A stretch of 8,835 nt of DNA from Candidatus Peregrinibacteria bacterium CG10_big_fil_rev_8_21_14_0_10_49_16 (GTDB lineage: Bacteria > Patescibacteriota > Gracilibacteria > Peribacterales > Peribacteraceae). The position numbers and the translations under genes were made by a program. The notes beneath the pieces are model-generated. The model ran no database searches. It was not told the origin of the DNA and worked only from the letters and a program-made list of their open reading frames with translations. The DNA lies in assembly GCA_002772605.1 (NCBI GenBank), contig PFDS01000041.1:1-8835 (forward strand). Reading direction: 5' to 3'. Every line of letters starts with the position of its first letter. The stretch's first letter is position 1. Below, one piece after another: positions 1 to 6,376 of the stretch.

Positions 1-582
1 GCATTCATTAAAAGCATGCGCGGCAGTGACGTCGACGCTGCCCTCGTCTGGCTCTTCATGATGATCGAAGGGGGAGAGGATCCACGATTTCTCTTTCGTC
101 GCATGCTGATTTTTGCCAGCGAAGATATCGGCAATGCTGATCCGCAAGCACTGCAACTTGTGACATCTGCATGGCAATCCTTCGAACTCGTAGGAGTGCC
201 GGAAGGTGAGTTTTTTCTTGCGCACGCTTGCATCTATCTCAGTCAGGCACCGAAAAGCAATGCAATAAAGAAAGCAATGTATGGAGCAAAAACCTTTGTG
301 CAGCAGTCACCACAACTCGAAGTGCCGCCACATTTGCGCAATGCGCCGGTAAAGGCCATGCGGGCCCATGGCATAGGACAAGGATATCAGTATCCTCATG
401 ACGCAGAAGAGGGAATCGTCGCTGCAGAGTACTTCCCACTCCGTGCCAAGCCCCAGAACTTCTATATGCCGACAGACAGAGGCTACGAACAGCAAATACG
501 GGAGCGTATGAAGAAAATACGCTCTATTCTACGAAATACACCTGTTTCCGCCACTTCCCCTCTCCCGTTGGGAGAGGGTTAG
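1..582 (+). CDS. rarA: RarA/MgsA recombination-associated AAA+ ATPase, C-terminal part (5' truncated by window)
   Basis: This is the C-terminal part of RarA (MgsA), the AAA+ ATPase that acts at stalled replication forks as a homotetramer; only the region after the ATPase core is present. The frame is open from base 1 (Ala-Phe-Ile-Lys-Ser before the first ATG at 16), matching the conserved family stretch IKSMRGSD, so the ATG at 16 is internal and the true start lies upstream. Family hallmarks seen in order are GEDPRFLFRRMLIFASEDIG, NADPQAL, APKSNA, PPHLRNAP, a GQGYQYPHD block and the terminal PTDRGYE. These belong to the tetramerisation/clamp-loader-like C-terminal domain. The protein would normally end shortly after the basic helix RERMKKIRSIL. 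Here it continues into SPLPLGEG, which is encoded by the palindromic repeat at 555-592 that also supplies the TAG stop. Identification is secure. Confidence 0.95.
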   Translation, partial: AFIKSMRGSDVDAALVWLFMMIEGGEDPRFLFRRMLIFASEDIGNADPQALQLVTSAWQSFELVGVPEGEFFLAHACIYLSQAPKSNAIKKAMYGAKTFVQQSPQLEVPPHLRNAPVKAMRAHGIGQGYQYPHDAEEGIVAAEYFPLRAKPQNFYMPTDRGYEQQIRERMKKIRSILRNTPVSATSPLPLGEG

Positions 583-592
583 GGAGAGGGGG
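555..592. repeat. GC-rich palindromic repeat overlapping the rarA 3' end
   Basis: A 9-bp perfect stem, CCCTCTCCC (558-566) and GGGAGAGGG (570-578), has a GTT loop, followed by a second direct copy of GGGAGAGGG at 582-590. Repeats of this CCCTCTCCC/GGGAGAGGG type recur between genes in many unrelated bacterial genomes. No T-run follows the hairpin, so it is not a typical intrinsic terminator, though it could slow transcription or mark the rarA mRNA end. The rarA stop codon (580-582) lies inside it. Confidence 0.7.
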
Positions 593-605
593 AATTATTA
601 AGAAT

Positions 606-639
606 ATAATTTGATATTTTTATCAAATTATTTTATAAT
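606..639 (+). promoter_or_regulatory. Sigma70-type promoter with overlapping AT-rich palindrome
   Basis: TTGATA (611-616) and a perfect TATAAT (634-639) are separated by exactly 17 bp, giving 11 of 12 matches to the sigma70 consensus. The DNA upstream is AT-rich, as in an UP element. An 11-bp inverted repeat (606-616 with 621-631, TTTT loop) covers the -35 box and most of the spacer, so it could be an operator or simply an AT hairpin. The predicted transcription start near 646 leaves only about 9 nt before the ATG at 655, so the mRNA would be nearly leaderless. Confidence 0.75.
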
Positions 640-654
640 ATCTATAACAGAGAC

Positions 655-1236
655 ATGATACATACACTACGCACATTTGCCCATAAGCATGACGAACTTC
701 CTGCATTTCATGCAGCATATCTCGTCATCACCGTCTTGGTTGCGGCTCTTCTCAATCTGGGAGTATTTGCCCTCCTCATTGTCATACATATGACACTGGA
801 TTACGTGAAGTACCGCGAGTACCACAACTATTCACTACGAAAAACACTCCACGGCATGGTACGGGAAAGTCTCTTCGATATTGCTCTGTTGTCACTCGCT
901 ACGGTTATTGCCATCTACCTGCATCATTCCGTAGTAGGAATTGCTGGACTCTCCGGCGTACTCCGAGCGGAAGTCACCATTGCCAGAGGACTTGGAACCC
1001 TTATTCCCAAATTCGAAATTCTCCACCGCTTCTTCCACGTCATCTTTCACATAGGACATCACATGCGACATGTTGTCGTCTCCGTGGAATCCCCGTGGAC
1101 ACACAACGAGAAAATTCAGTGGTTTCTCGTCGCGGTATCGATCGTTCTCCTCGCACTTGCACCGGAAATTCTGCATATTGATCTCCAGTCGCTGCAAAGC
1201 ATCTTGAGGGAAGAACTGTTACCCTGGAACATATAG
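655..1236 (+). CDS. Histidine-rich three-TM membrane protein, function unknown
   Basis: I do not recognise this 193-residue family. Three hydrophobic segments stand out at about residues 21-45, 74-98 and 155-173, so it should be an integral inner-membrane protein. It has 17 histidines (about 9%). Six fall in 16 residues, H124, H128, H132, H135, H136 and H139, spaced 4-4-3-1-3. If helical, they would line one face just before the third TM segment. A further H45-x3-D49 lies at the end of TM1, and N-terminal histidines are at 3, 10, 12 and 19. This suggests, without proving, metal binding. The ATG is set by a strong promoter just upstream and has no Shine-Dalgarno site. The gene is apparently a single-gene transcript, separated from rarA by the promoter and ending 5 bp from the convergent tsaE-HD gene. 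Reading frame confidence is high; function is unassigned. Confidence 0.8.
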   Translation: MIHTLRTFAHKHDELPAFHAAYLVITVLVAALLNLGVFALLIVIHMTLDYVKYREYHNYSLRKTLHGMVRESLFDIALLSLATVIAIYLHHSVVGIAGLSGVLRAEVTIARGLGTLIPKFEILHRFFHVIFHIGHHMRHVVVSVESPWTHNEKIQWFLVAVSIVLLALAPEILHIDLQSLQSILREELLPWNI

Positions 1237-1241
1237 TCTCC

Positions 1242-2267
1242 CTAAAACGGAACACCTTTCGGGAAGAGATTCTTCTCCAGATCTCTTGCCATTTCACACA
1301 TTATCTTTCCTTTCTCTGAAGCCATAAAATCCGGATATCGCACATGAAGATCCGCAAAACGCTCATCGAGAGGTACAACCTCGTCAAATTTCAAACGTTT
1401 GTCTGCATAGTACAACACACCCTGTTCAGTCATTGGCTTCTCTTCTTGTGAGAAACCATCGTATCCATGCAGTGCAACAATATCACCAAGAGCAGCAAAC
1501 CCGTGCCCGTGCAGAAAAGCTGCGGCTGCTGCTTCGTGATGCATACCCGGATACTTCTTCTGCCATGTATTCCAGCAAGAACGCATGGCGTCTGTGTACT
1601 CCATATCCTGTGGAGATGCCCCGGGACGAAAATCCACAAAACGAAGGAGGTCATGCAATTCTCCAGCACGCCGTAGTAGCAGTGGCCGGACACACTGCCC
1701 CTGCTGCGCAAGATACCGACCAATGCGCTCTGCAAGTTCCCCGACTTTGTCACAGTGCTTCTGAATATGATCCGGCAACAATACCTCAGCCCTCCATGCA
1801 TCCACTTGTTCACGCGTAGGGAACAAAACATCACTAAAACGCACGGTAACCTTGCGTTCTTTTGAGCACGAATCATTAATATGGATATCTATATGGGAGT
1901 CTGTCCAAGAACACGGCAAGCGATCTGCCCACTCAATACAGCGAATACCCGTACACGTCTCTGTGGAAGAGAGGACTCCTTCCACTTCGTCTTGGGGCAG
2001 ACGATAGAAGTCGAGATGCATGCATTCGAGCTCTTCCCCTTTCCATGGGAACATATAGCGTTGTTCCAAGGCAAATGTGGGACTGGTGATGACATCCAAA
2101 ATCCCCAAACCCTCGGCAAATCCTTGCATAAACGTTGTTTTTCCCACCCCAAGTTCTCCTGTGAGGAGAATAGTCAGCGGAAATGTGTAGAGAGTCCGTG
2201 CAAGGGATATGCCCGCAGAACGCATTTTTTTAACATCTGTAAGCCGTAATTCTATAGATTCACTCAT
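1242..2267 (-). CDS. tsaE: TsaE (t6A tRNA-modification ATPase) fused to a C-terminal HD-domain hydrolase
   Basis: Residues 1 to about 150 are TsaE, the ATPase that works with TsaD and TsaB in forming N6-threonylcarbamoyladenosine at position 37 of ANN-decoding tRNAs. Visible motifs are the Walker A GELGVGKT (37-44), SPTF (62-65), HLDFYRL (84-90) and IEW (111-113). Stand-alone TsaE is usually about 130-160 residues; this protein has 341. Residues about 160-341 resemble an HD-superfamily phosphohydrolase: H167/H171, the H205-D206 pair in GELHDLLR, HH at 243-244, and a YADKR motif (287-291) followed by LDERFADL (300-307). The substrate of that half is unknown. The two parts are in one frame with no stop or frameshift. 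The ATG at 2267 has no Shine-Dalgarno site, and a TATAAT box lies just upstream in the divergent gap. No other t6A gene is in the window. TsaE assignment is firm, the HD domain probable, and its function open. Confidence 0.92.
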   Translation of the reverse strand: MSESIELRLTDVKKMRSAGISLARTLYTFPLTILLTGELGVGKTTFMQGFAEGLGILDVITSPTFALEQRYMFPWKGEELECMHLDFYRLPQDEVEGVLSSTETCTGIRCIEWADRLPCSWTDSHIDIHINDSCSKERKVTVRFSDVLFPTREQVDAWRAEVLLPDHIQKHCDKVGELAERIGRYLAQQGQCVRPLLLRRAGELHDLLRFVDFRPGASPQDMEYTDAMRSCWNTWQKKYPGMHHEAAAAAFLHGHGFAALGDIVALHGYDGFSQEEKPMTEQGVLYYADKRLKFDEVVPLDERFADLHVRYPDFMASEKGKIMCEMARDLEKNLFPKGVPF

Positions 2268-2296
2268 TGACCAAAATTAAGAAAAATGCTATTATA
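2267..2296. promoter_or_regulatory. Divergent promoter region between tsaE-HD and the M23 peptidase gene
   Basis: Rightward, TTGACC (2267-2272) and TATTAT (2290-2295) with a 17-bp spacer make a good sigma70-type promoter for the peptidase gene, with a transcription start near 2302 and a leader of about 35 nt. Its -35 box shares base 2267 with the tsaE start codon. Leftward, the complement of 2291-2296 is a perfect TATAAT, giving a leader of under 20 nt for tsaE, although no clear -35 is visible for that direction. The two -10 boxes overlap almost completely, so RNA polymerase could use only one at a time. Confidence 0.6.
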
Positions 2297-2336
2297 TTAC
2301 TAGGAAAAAATACAAACACACACTCCTTCATTCTCC

Positions 2337-3749
2337 ATGTCCTCACACAAATTATCACAGAAAAAGAACTTCAAAAAATCCCACCTGTACAACAAAAAGG
2401 GAGGATCGTACACGGCAAAGTATCTCAAACAGAAATCCTCATTTTGGATTGCTTCCCTTTCTCTCTTCGCATTCATAGCAGGAAATATGGCAGGCCAATA
2501 CGGCTGGTACACATTCTGGCATGCAGTATGGGGTCAACAATACGACGACCACCTCATTACGTACACCGGTACGGTGCCCCCAGTCGCATCCATTCCTGCA
2601 TATGAGAATTGGCACGGTGCACTCCCGGCATCATACATAGACGTTCCGGAAGAGTTGCAAAAACCACTTCCATGGTATGACAGTATTGAACAGCAGAAAG
2701 GCTATGAGGGACACACACACCAGCATGATGCCTATTCCATTGGCCACATGGGATCCTATAAAACAGGTGGAGAAGGGGATGGCAGCCATCCCGGCGTCGA
2801 CATCCGCGTACCTACCGGCACCCCCATTGTCAGTATCGCTAACGGCATTGTCACCACAGTCGAAACAGATAGCGGATACGGAAAGCATATTGTGATTCGC
2901 CATCCACATGCGCCCGATCCAAACGATCCATCACAAGAAACAGTACTCTATTCTGTATACGCACACCTCAGTGAATTCTCTGTGGCCGAAGGTGCAACTG
3001 TCTCAAAGGGACAGAAAATCGGTCTCTCCGGTATGACCGGATTTGCAACAGGACCGCATCTGCACTTCCAGATTGATCGCGACTCTGCACCATGGCATCC
3101 CTACTGGCCATTTAGTGCGTCCGAAGCTCAGAAGCACGACCTCACATTCTCACAAGCAATCAACAGCGGACTCTACCAGGAACGCGGATTCACGCACACC
3201 ATACATCCCATGCTCTACGTGCAAGCAAATTATCCGGCAGTGAGTGAAGCAGTTCCCCAGGTGGCCGTGAACATAGAGCCTACCCTGGAAGAACCAAAGC
3301 TCACAGTTGTGGAACACATTCTGGCACGCAGAGAGGAGCGACGCCTCAAACGTCTCTCTCACCAGAGAGTCGTTGAGAAACAATTGACAGCACAAGTGGG
3401 AGTAACAGACACAGTCGTGACCGGACTACAAGAAAAGGCGCCCGCAACGACGATGCCTGTCTCGGGAATTATCATGCAGCACGACGGGAAATTTATCCCA
3501 AACACATGGGAAAAGCTTACACTCACACTGATCGACATGCAGGGAAACACTGTAGAACATCCCGAGCTCGATACCGAAATCCAACTACGACCAGGATACG
3601 GAAAGATGACCATTGAACCCACGGTCCTGTCTACACTCGACTTTACTGCAGGAGTAAAAACAGTAAAAGTTCTTCCACTAGAAGAAAAGACTATGGTCAT
3701 CCATGTGCTTCCTTACAACATACTGAGTACGCCTCTCCTACGAGAATAA
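2337..3749 (+). CDS. Membrane-anchored M23-family (LytM/LasA-type) metallopeptidase
   Basis: This is a predicted zinc endopeptidase of the peptidoglycan-cleaving M23 family, 470 residues. It has a basic cytoplasmic N-terminus (1-34), one TM anchor at about 35-53 and an extracytoplasmic remainder. The M23 domain spans about 145-260. By analogy to LytM, the zinc ligands are H151 and D155 (HPGVD) and H243, with catalytic H210 (YAHLSE) and H241 (GPHLHF). All are present, so the enzyme should be active rather than a degenerate regulator. A basic, probably helical segment (325-350) leads to a beta-rich C-terminal region (about 375-460) that looks Ig-like and may bind the cell surface. The ATG at 2337 lies about 35 nt after a predicted start site and has no Shine-Dalgarno sequence. 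The 3' end overlaps the convergent binding-protein gene by 12 bp. A role in wall remodelling or envelope assembly is inferred. Confidence 0.9.
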   Translation: MSSHKLSQKKNFKKSHLYNKKGGSYTAKYLKQKSSFWIASLSLFAFIAGNMAGQYGWYTFWHAVWGQQYDDHLITYTGTVPPVASIPAYENWHGALPASYIDVPEELQKPLPWYDSIEQQKGYEGHTHQHDAYSIGHMGSYKTGGEGDGSHPGVDIRVPTGTPIVSIANGIVTTVETDSGYGKHIVIRHPHAPDPNDPSQETVLYSVYAHLSEFSVAEGATVSKGQKIGLSGMTGFATGPHLHFQIDRDSAPWHPYWPFSASEAQKHDLTFSQAINSGLYQERGFTHTIHPMLYVQANYPAVSEAVPQVAVNIEPTLEEPKLTVVEHILARREERRLKRLSHQRVVEKQLTAQVGVTDTVVTGLQEKAPATTMPVSGIIMQHDGKFIPNTWEKLTLTLIDMQGNTVEHPELDTEIQLRPGYGKMTIEPTVLSTLDFTAGVKTVKVLPLEEKTMVIHVLPYNILSTPLLRE

Positions 3750-5933
3750 GGAAAATAACCACGGAAAAAACGACCACCAACTACTTCCGCTACGGAAGAT
3801 GTGTTCTTGTTTTAAAAACCACTGCGACACCGTCAAGAAGCGATCAGAATGGAGAGCAGGCGTGCCAAAATCAATACCCTTCACGTCGCGACGATAGGCA
3901 TAGGCATACTCCGGTGAATAGAGGAAAATTGCAGGAACATCTTTACGCAATGCATCACGCAATTCCCGCAACGCTTCTTCGCGCTCCTGCGTTGTGGTAG
4001 GTGAACGAATGAGTTCCAGAAGAGCATCTACTTCGAAAGAAGTATACTGTGACAAATTGTACGCATCCAAACGTAAATCACTTCGATTTCCCGTGAGCCG
4101 TTGTGCAGCACTGCTATGCCAGTACGGATACGTGTCTAAGTTATCCAGGAGAGACTGCCCGAACAAAACCACATCATAGTCTCGTGCAAGCAAACGTTCT
4201 TCAAATTCCTTCTGTGTTTCAGGTACGTCGACATCAAGATACACACCCAATGCCTTCCATTGCGTTTGTACTACTGTTGCAATCTCCTGATAGACAGCAG
4301 GAGAAGAACTTGTGAGAAGTGTCAGACGCAATACCTCTCCCTGCTTATTCATACGTGTCCCCAGTGCATCACCTTTGTCACGTCGACGGAGAAAGCCGTC
4401 TTCCAAAAAGAAATCCAGAGCAGTCATGTGCATCCCTGTAGACGTGCGTGCTTCCAGAAATTCCGTAATCAGTTGCTGTTCTGTACTTGCACGACGGTAT
4501 GCACGTGTATCAGTCGTACGCCAAACGTAAAAAGAATCCACGATAGATTCACCCTGTCGCAATCGGAGAAGATTTGTTCCCAAGGTGATACTCCCAGTGC
4601 CGCCATGTGTGGGAAGACCAACGATCCAACTGCCCGTTCCGAGAGATGTAACCGCAAGTCCATTGAGTGTGAGCTCAGTATCTTTCTCATGAAGATACGC
4701 ACCTGTCACCGTCAATACTGCACCTGTCTCAAGAAGAACCACGGGTGATACTTGCAGGACGCCAACACTATTCGCTTCACGTTGTTCCAACAATCGCTGC
4801 AAGCGCAGTTTTTCAGGAAAGTACCACTCCGAATCAAAGAGTGCTCCCTGCGCAGCATCCGCATCAAATTGGTATCGCCAATCCGATGTATCCAATTCCA
4901 GAAATGGCGTATCCACAATGAGAGGGGAATGGGCAAGCTCTGCAATCTCCGTTTTGTCAGTTCCTAGTTGCAACCCTAATCGTAAATGAGGATCGCGCAG
5001 TACTTCACGGTCAAGATTGAAGAAGAGTGCTGTGTATTGAGGCAAACTGTATGTCAGAACATCAAAGCGGTTGGGGCTGACAAACTCCCCATCCTCTCTT
5101 CGCGGTACAAGCCGAATACCATCAAGATTTCCGACATCCGAAAGAAGACTGGGAAAATTGGGAAAGATACGAAAGACAATCTGTTCCAGATGATGAGTGG
5201 AAGTTTTCTGAAATGCAAAACGTTCCAGTGTAATTTCAGTGCTCAAATCGGTCTGTACCAGACTCTTGAAACGGTACGGACCAGTTCCTACGGGTTGAAA
5301 ACCAAAACTCAACGCTTCCACCAAACGTGCAATAGGTACTCCCGCAAATGAACGGCGAGGAAGAAGACCAAGAGTGAGATTACTCGGAAAAAAGTAGTAT
5401 GGCTCCTCCAGACGAAACTGCACTGTTTTTTCATCAACCTGTTCGACCGTCACGCCACGAAAATTCCGCTGCAAGAGCGTATTTGGAAACGCGGGATCTT
5501 GAATAGTCTTGAATGTGAACAAGACATCATCTGACGTCACAGGATGCGGATCTTCTTCTGAAGAGTCATGCCAGAAGAGATTATCTTTCAGCGTGACTGT
5601 GTACACTTTCCTGTCAGAAGATACTGTTAAGGTTGCGAGATCCTCCTCAACATTCTTCGTGTGTGGGTTGTAGCGCAGCAGTCCGGAAAAAATCAACGAT
5701 ACCATATCGCGATTCACATCATTCTCCACAATAAACCATGGATTGAGAGGGCGAAAAGATCCAATGGCTCCCTCAATGTACGTTCCTCCAGCTTTAGGGA
5801 CAAGGATAGTATGCTCGTGGTAAAACCTCCGGGCGAGAACGAAAGTACTACCAAAAAAGGCAATAAGAAAGAGGAGAAGCAGCATATGCTGCGATCGCAG
5901 TGACCGTCGAATACGATGACCGAAAGACTGCAT
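3738..5933 (-). CDS. Family 5 (peptide/nickel-type) ABC solute-binding protein, TM-anchored, with large insertion
   Basis: This is an extracytoplasmic binding protein of the SBP_bac_5 (OppA/DppA) family. Family signatures are LKDNLFWHD (115-123), TSDDVLFTFK (133-142), PVGTGPYRFKS (214-224) and FFNLDRE (304-310). A hydrophobic stretch at 17-34 serves as a signal anchor; no cysteine follows it, so it is not a typical lipoprotein. At 731 residues it is about 200 longer than usual. Much of the excess lies between LFDSEW (365-370), where the family's ALLxxAGW-like motif falls, and the next family strand LRLTLLT (535-541). Residues about 390-470 of that segment are rich in G, T, L and V, like a beta-sandwich. 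The C-terminus is aromatic (WWSFFPWLF). The gene starts 13 bp after secG, so the two are probably cotranscribed. No permease or ATPase gene is nearby. Whether it imports peptides or has another envelope role cannot be told. Confidence 0.9.
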   Translation of the reverse strand: MQSFGHRIRRSLRSQHMLLLLFLIAFFGSTFVLARRFYHEHTILVPKAGGTYIEGAIGSFRPLNPWFIVENDVNRDMVSLIFSGLLRYNPHTKNVEEDLATLTVSSDRKVYTVTLKDNLFWHDSSEEDPHPVTSDDVLFTFKTIQDPAFPNTLLQRNFRGVTVEQVDEKTVQFRLEEPYYFFPSNLTLGLLPRRSFAGVPIARLVEALSFGFQPVGTGPYRFKSLVQTDLSTEITLERFAFQKTSTHHLEQIVFRIFPNFPSLLSDVGNLDGIRLVPRREDGEFVSPNRFDVLTYSLPQYTALFFNLDREVLRDPHLRLGLQLGTDKTEIAELAHSPLIVDTPFLELDTSDWRYQFDADAAQGALFDSEWYFPEKLRLQRLLEQREANSVGVLQVSPVVLLETGAVLTVTGAYLHEKDTELTLNGLAVTSLGTGSWIVGLPTHGGTGSITLGTNLLRLRQGESIVDSFYVWRTTDTRAYRRASTEQQLITEFLEARTSTGMHMTALDFFLEDGFLRRRDKGDALGTRMNKQGEVLRLTLLTSSSPAVYQEIATVVQTQWKALGVYLDVDVPETQKEFEERLLARDYDVVLFGQSLLDNLDTYPYWHSSAAQRLTGNRSDLRLDAYNLSQYTSFEVDALLELIRSPTTTQEREEALRELRDALRKDVPAIFLYSPEYAYAYRRDVKGIDFGTPALHSDRFLTVSQWFLKQEHIFRSGSSWWSFFPWLFSLFS
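3784..3809 (+). terminator. Possible terminator for the M23 peptidase gene
   Basis: A 6-bp stem CTTCCG/CGGAAG (3784-3789 and 3793-3798, loop CTA) is followed by a T-rich run (TGTTCTTGTTTT) on the plus strand, 35 bp after the peptidase stop. It lies inside the 3' coding end of the convergent binding-protein gene. The stem is short and the T-run interrupted, so this is tentative. Confidence 0.3.
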
Positions 5934-5946
5934 CTCTTAAGAAATT

Positions 5947-6168
5947 TTAGAAGATGTACCACTGTGCCACTGCCAACACAAAGAACAGGGCACAAAGGGC
6001 CACCGTCGCCTGAAAGAGCACCTTTTCCGCTCCGCGCCGCTGCACCACAAGTGTCTCTCCACTCCCGCCGAAAACAGCGGAAAGTCCGGATGTGCGCTGC
6101 TGTATGAGAATACAAAAACAGAGCAAAACGCTCGAAAGAATCTGGAGAATGGCAAGTAATGAACTCAT
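5947..6168 (-). CDS. secG: Preprotein translocase subunit SecG
   Basis: This 73-residue protein is SecG, the small accessory subunit of the SecYEG channel that stimulates protein export. It has the family layout: TM1 (about 4-22), the conserved cytoplasmic loop with QQRTSGLSAVFGGSGE (24-39) and QRRGAEKVLFQ (43-53), then TM2 (about 54-70). The length is normal for the family. The ATG at 6168 gives a full TM1 but has no Shine-Dalgarno site. The gene lies 50 bp downstream of tRNA-Val and 13 bp upstream of the binding-protein gene, on the same strand. It may be transcribed with the tRNA or from an unrecognised promoter in the 50-bp gap. Confidence 0.92.
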   Translation of the reverse strand: MSSLLAILQILSSVLLCFCILIQQRTSGLSAVFGGSGETLVVQRRGAEKVLFQATVALCALFFVLAVAQWYIF

Positions 6169-6186
6169 AGAGTAGAAATAGGGTAC

Positions 6187-6218
6187 CCATTCGCTGTGCT
6201 CAGGGCAAGGAGGAATGG
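6187..6218. repeat. Repeat-like sequence with short inverted ends between tRNA-Val and secG
   Basis: CCATTC (6187-6192) and GAATGG (6213-6218) form a 6-bp inverted repeat around a core containing GCTCAGGGCAAGG (6198-6210). The core resembles the ...CGCTCAGGGCAAGG type of dispersed repeat that I recall from CPR and other genomes. That resemblance is from memory, not a search. No function can be assigned. Confidence 0.35.
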
Positions 6219-6296
6219 TGGTGGGCGCAGAGGGAGTCGAACCCCCGACCTACTGGGTGTAAACCAGTCGCTCTAGACCAACTGAGCTATGCGCCC
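6219..6296 (-). tRNA. tRNA-Val (anticodon UAC), with encoded CCA
   Basis: On the minus strand the sequence folds as a complete cloverleaf. The acceptor stem is GGGCGCA/TGCGCCC (6296-6290 with 6229-6223), the D-stem GCTC/GAGC has a GG-containing loop, the anticodon stem is ACTGG/CCAGT with loop TTTACAC, and the T-arm has loop TTCGACT and one G-T pair. The anticodon is TAC (complement of 6259-6261), which reads GUA and related Val codons. The discriminator base is A (6222) and the CCA tail is encoded (6221-6219). The gene lies just upstream of secG on the same strand. Confidence 0.97.
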
Positions 6297-6308
6297 ATAT
6301 GTATAACA

Positions 6309-6336
6309 TATATCGGATGAAGACGTAGAGCGACAA
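6309..6336 (-). promoter_or_regulatory. Possible tRNA-Val promoter
   Basis: On the minus strand, TTGTCG (6336-6331) and GATATA (6314-6309) are 16 bp apart, placing a transcription start a few bases before the tRNA 5' end. A small palindrome ATATGT/ACATAT (6297-6302 and 6306-6311) sits next to the tRNA. Both hexamers are imperfect, so this is a weak call. Confidence 0.35.
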
Positions 6337-6357
6337 TCGCAGTTCCTTTCATTGCTC

Positions 6358-6374
6358 GTCTGCCACAGGCAGAC
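6358..6374. repeat. Short palindrome GTCTGCC-ACA-GGCAGAC
   Basis: This is a perfect 7-bp GC-rich stem with a three-base loop, next to the tRNA-Val fragment. On the minus strand it sits where the fragment's anticodon arm would be, but it does not fold as one. It has no T-run on either side. It resembles short dispersed palindromes seen in other CPR genomes (from memory). Confidence 0.5.
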
Positions 6375-6376
6375 TC

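Noticed and set aside
558..578. Intrinsic terminator for rarA
   Set aside because: The stem is strong but followed by GGGAGAGG-rich sequence and no T-run, so it is better described as a repeat.
2267..2605. Plus-strand frame starting at 2267
   Set aside because: It overlaps the promoter region and the start of the M23 gene in another frame and has no family features.
4260..4748. Plus-strand 162-residue open frame inside the binding-protein gene
   Set aside because: It is antisense to a clearly conserved protein, rich in Cys and low-complexity composition, with no motif, promoter or RBS.
5714..6190. Alternative minus-strand frames over secG (up to 158 residues)
   Set aside because: Only the frame 5947-6168 shows the SecG loop motifs and two TM helices; the others are Cys/Ser/Phe-rich shadows.
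6174..6205. secG promoter TTGCCC-N17-TACCCT on the minus strand
   Set aside because: The -10 matches only 3 of 6 consensus bases, and the -35 lies in a repeat-like sequence; not supported enough to list.
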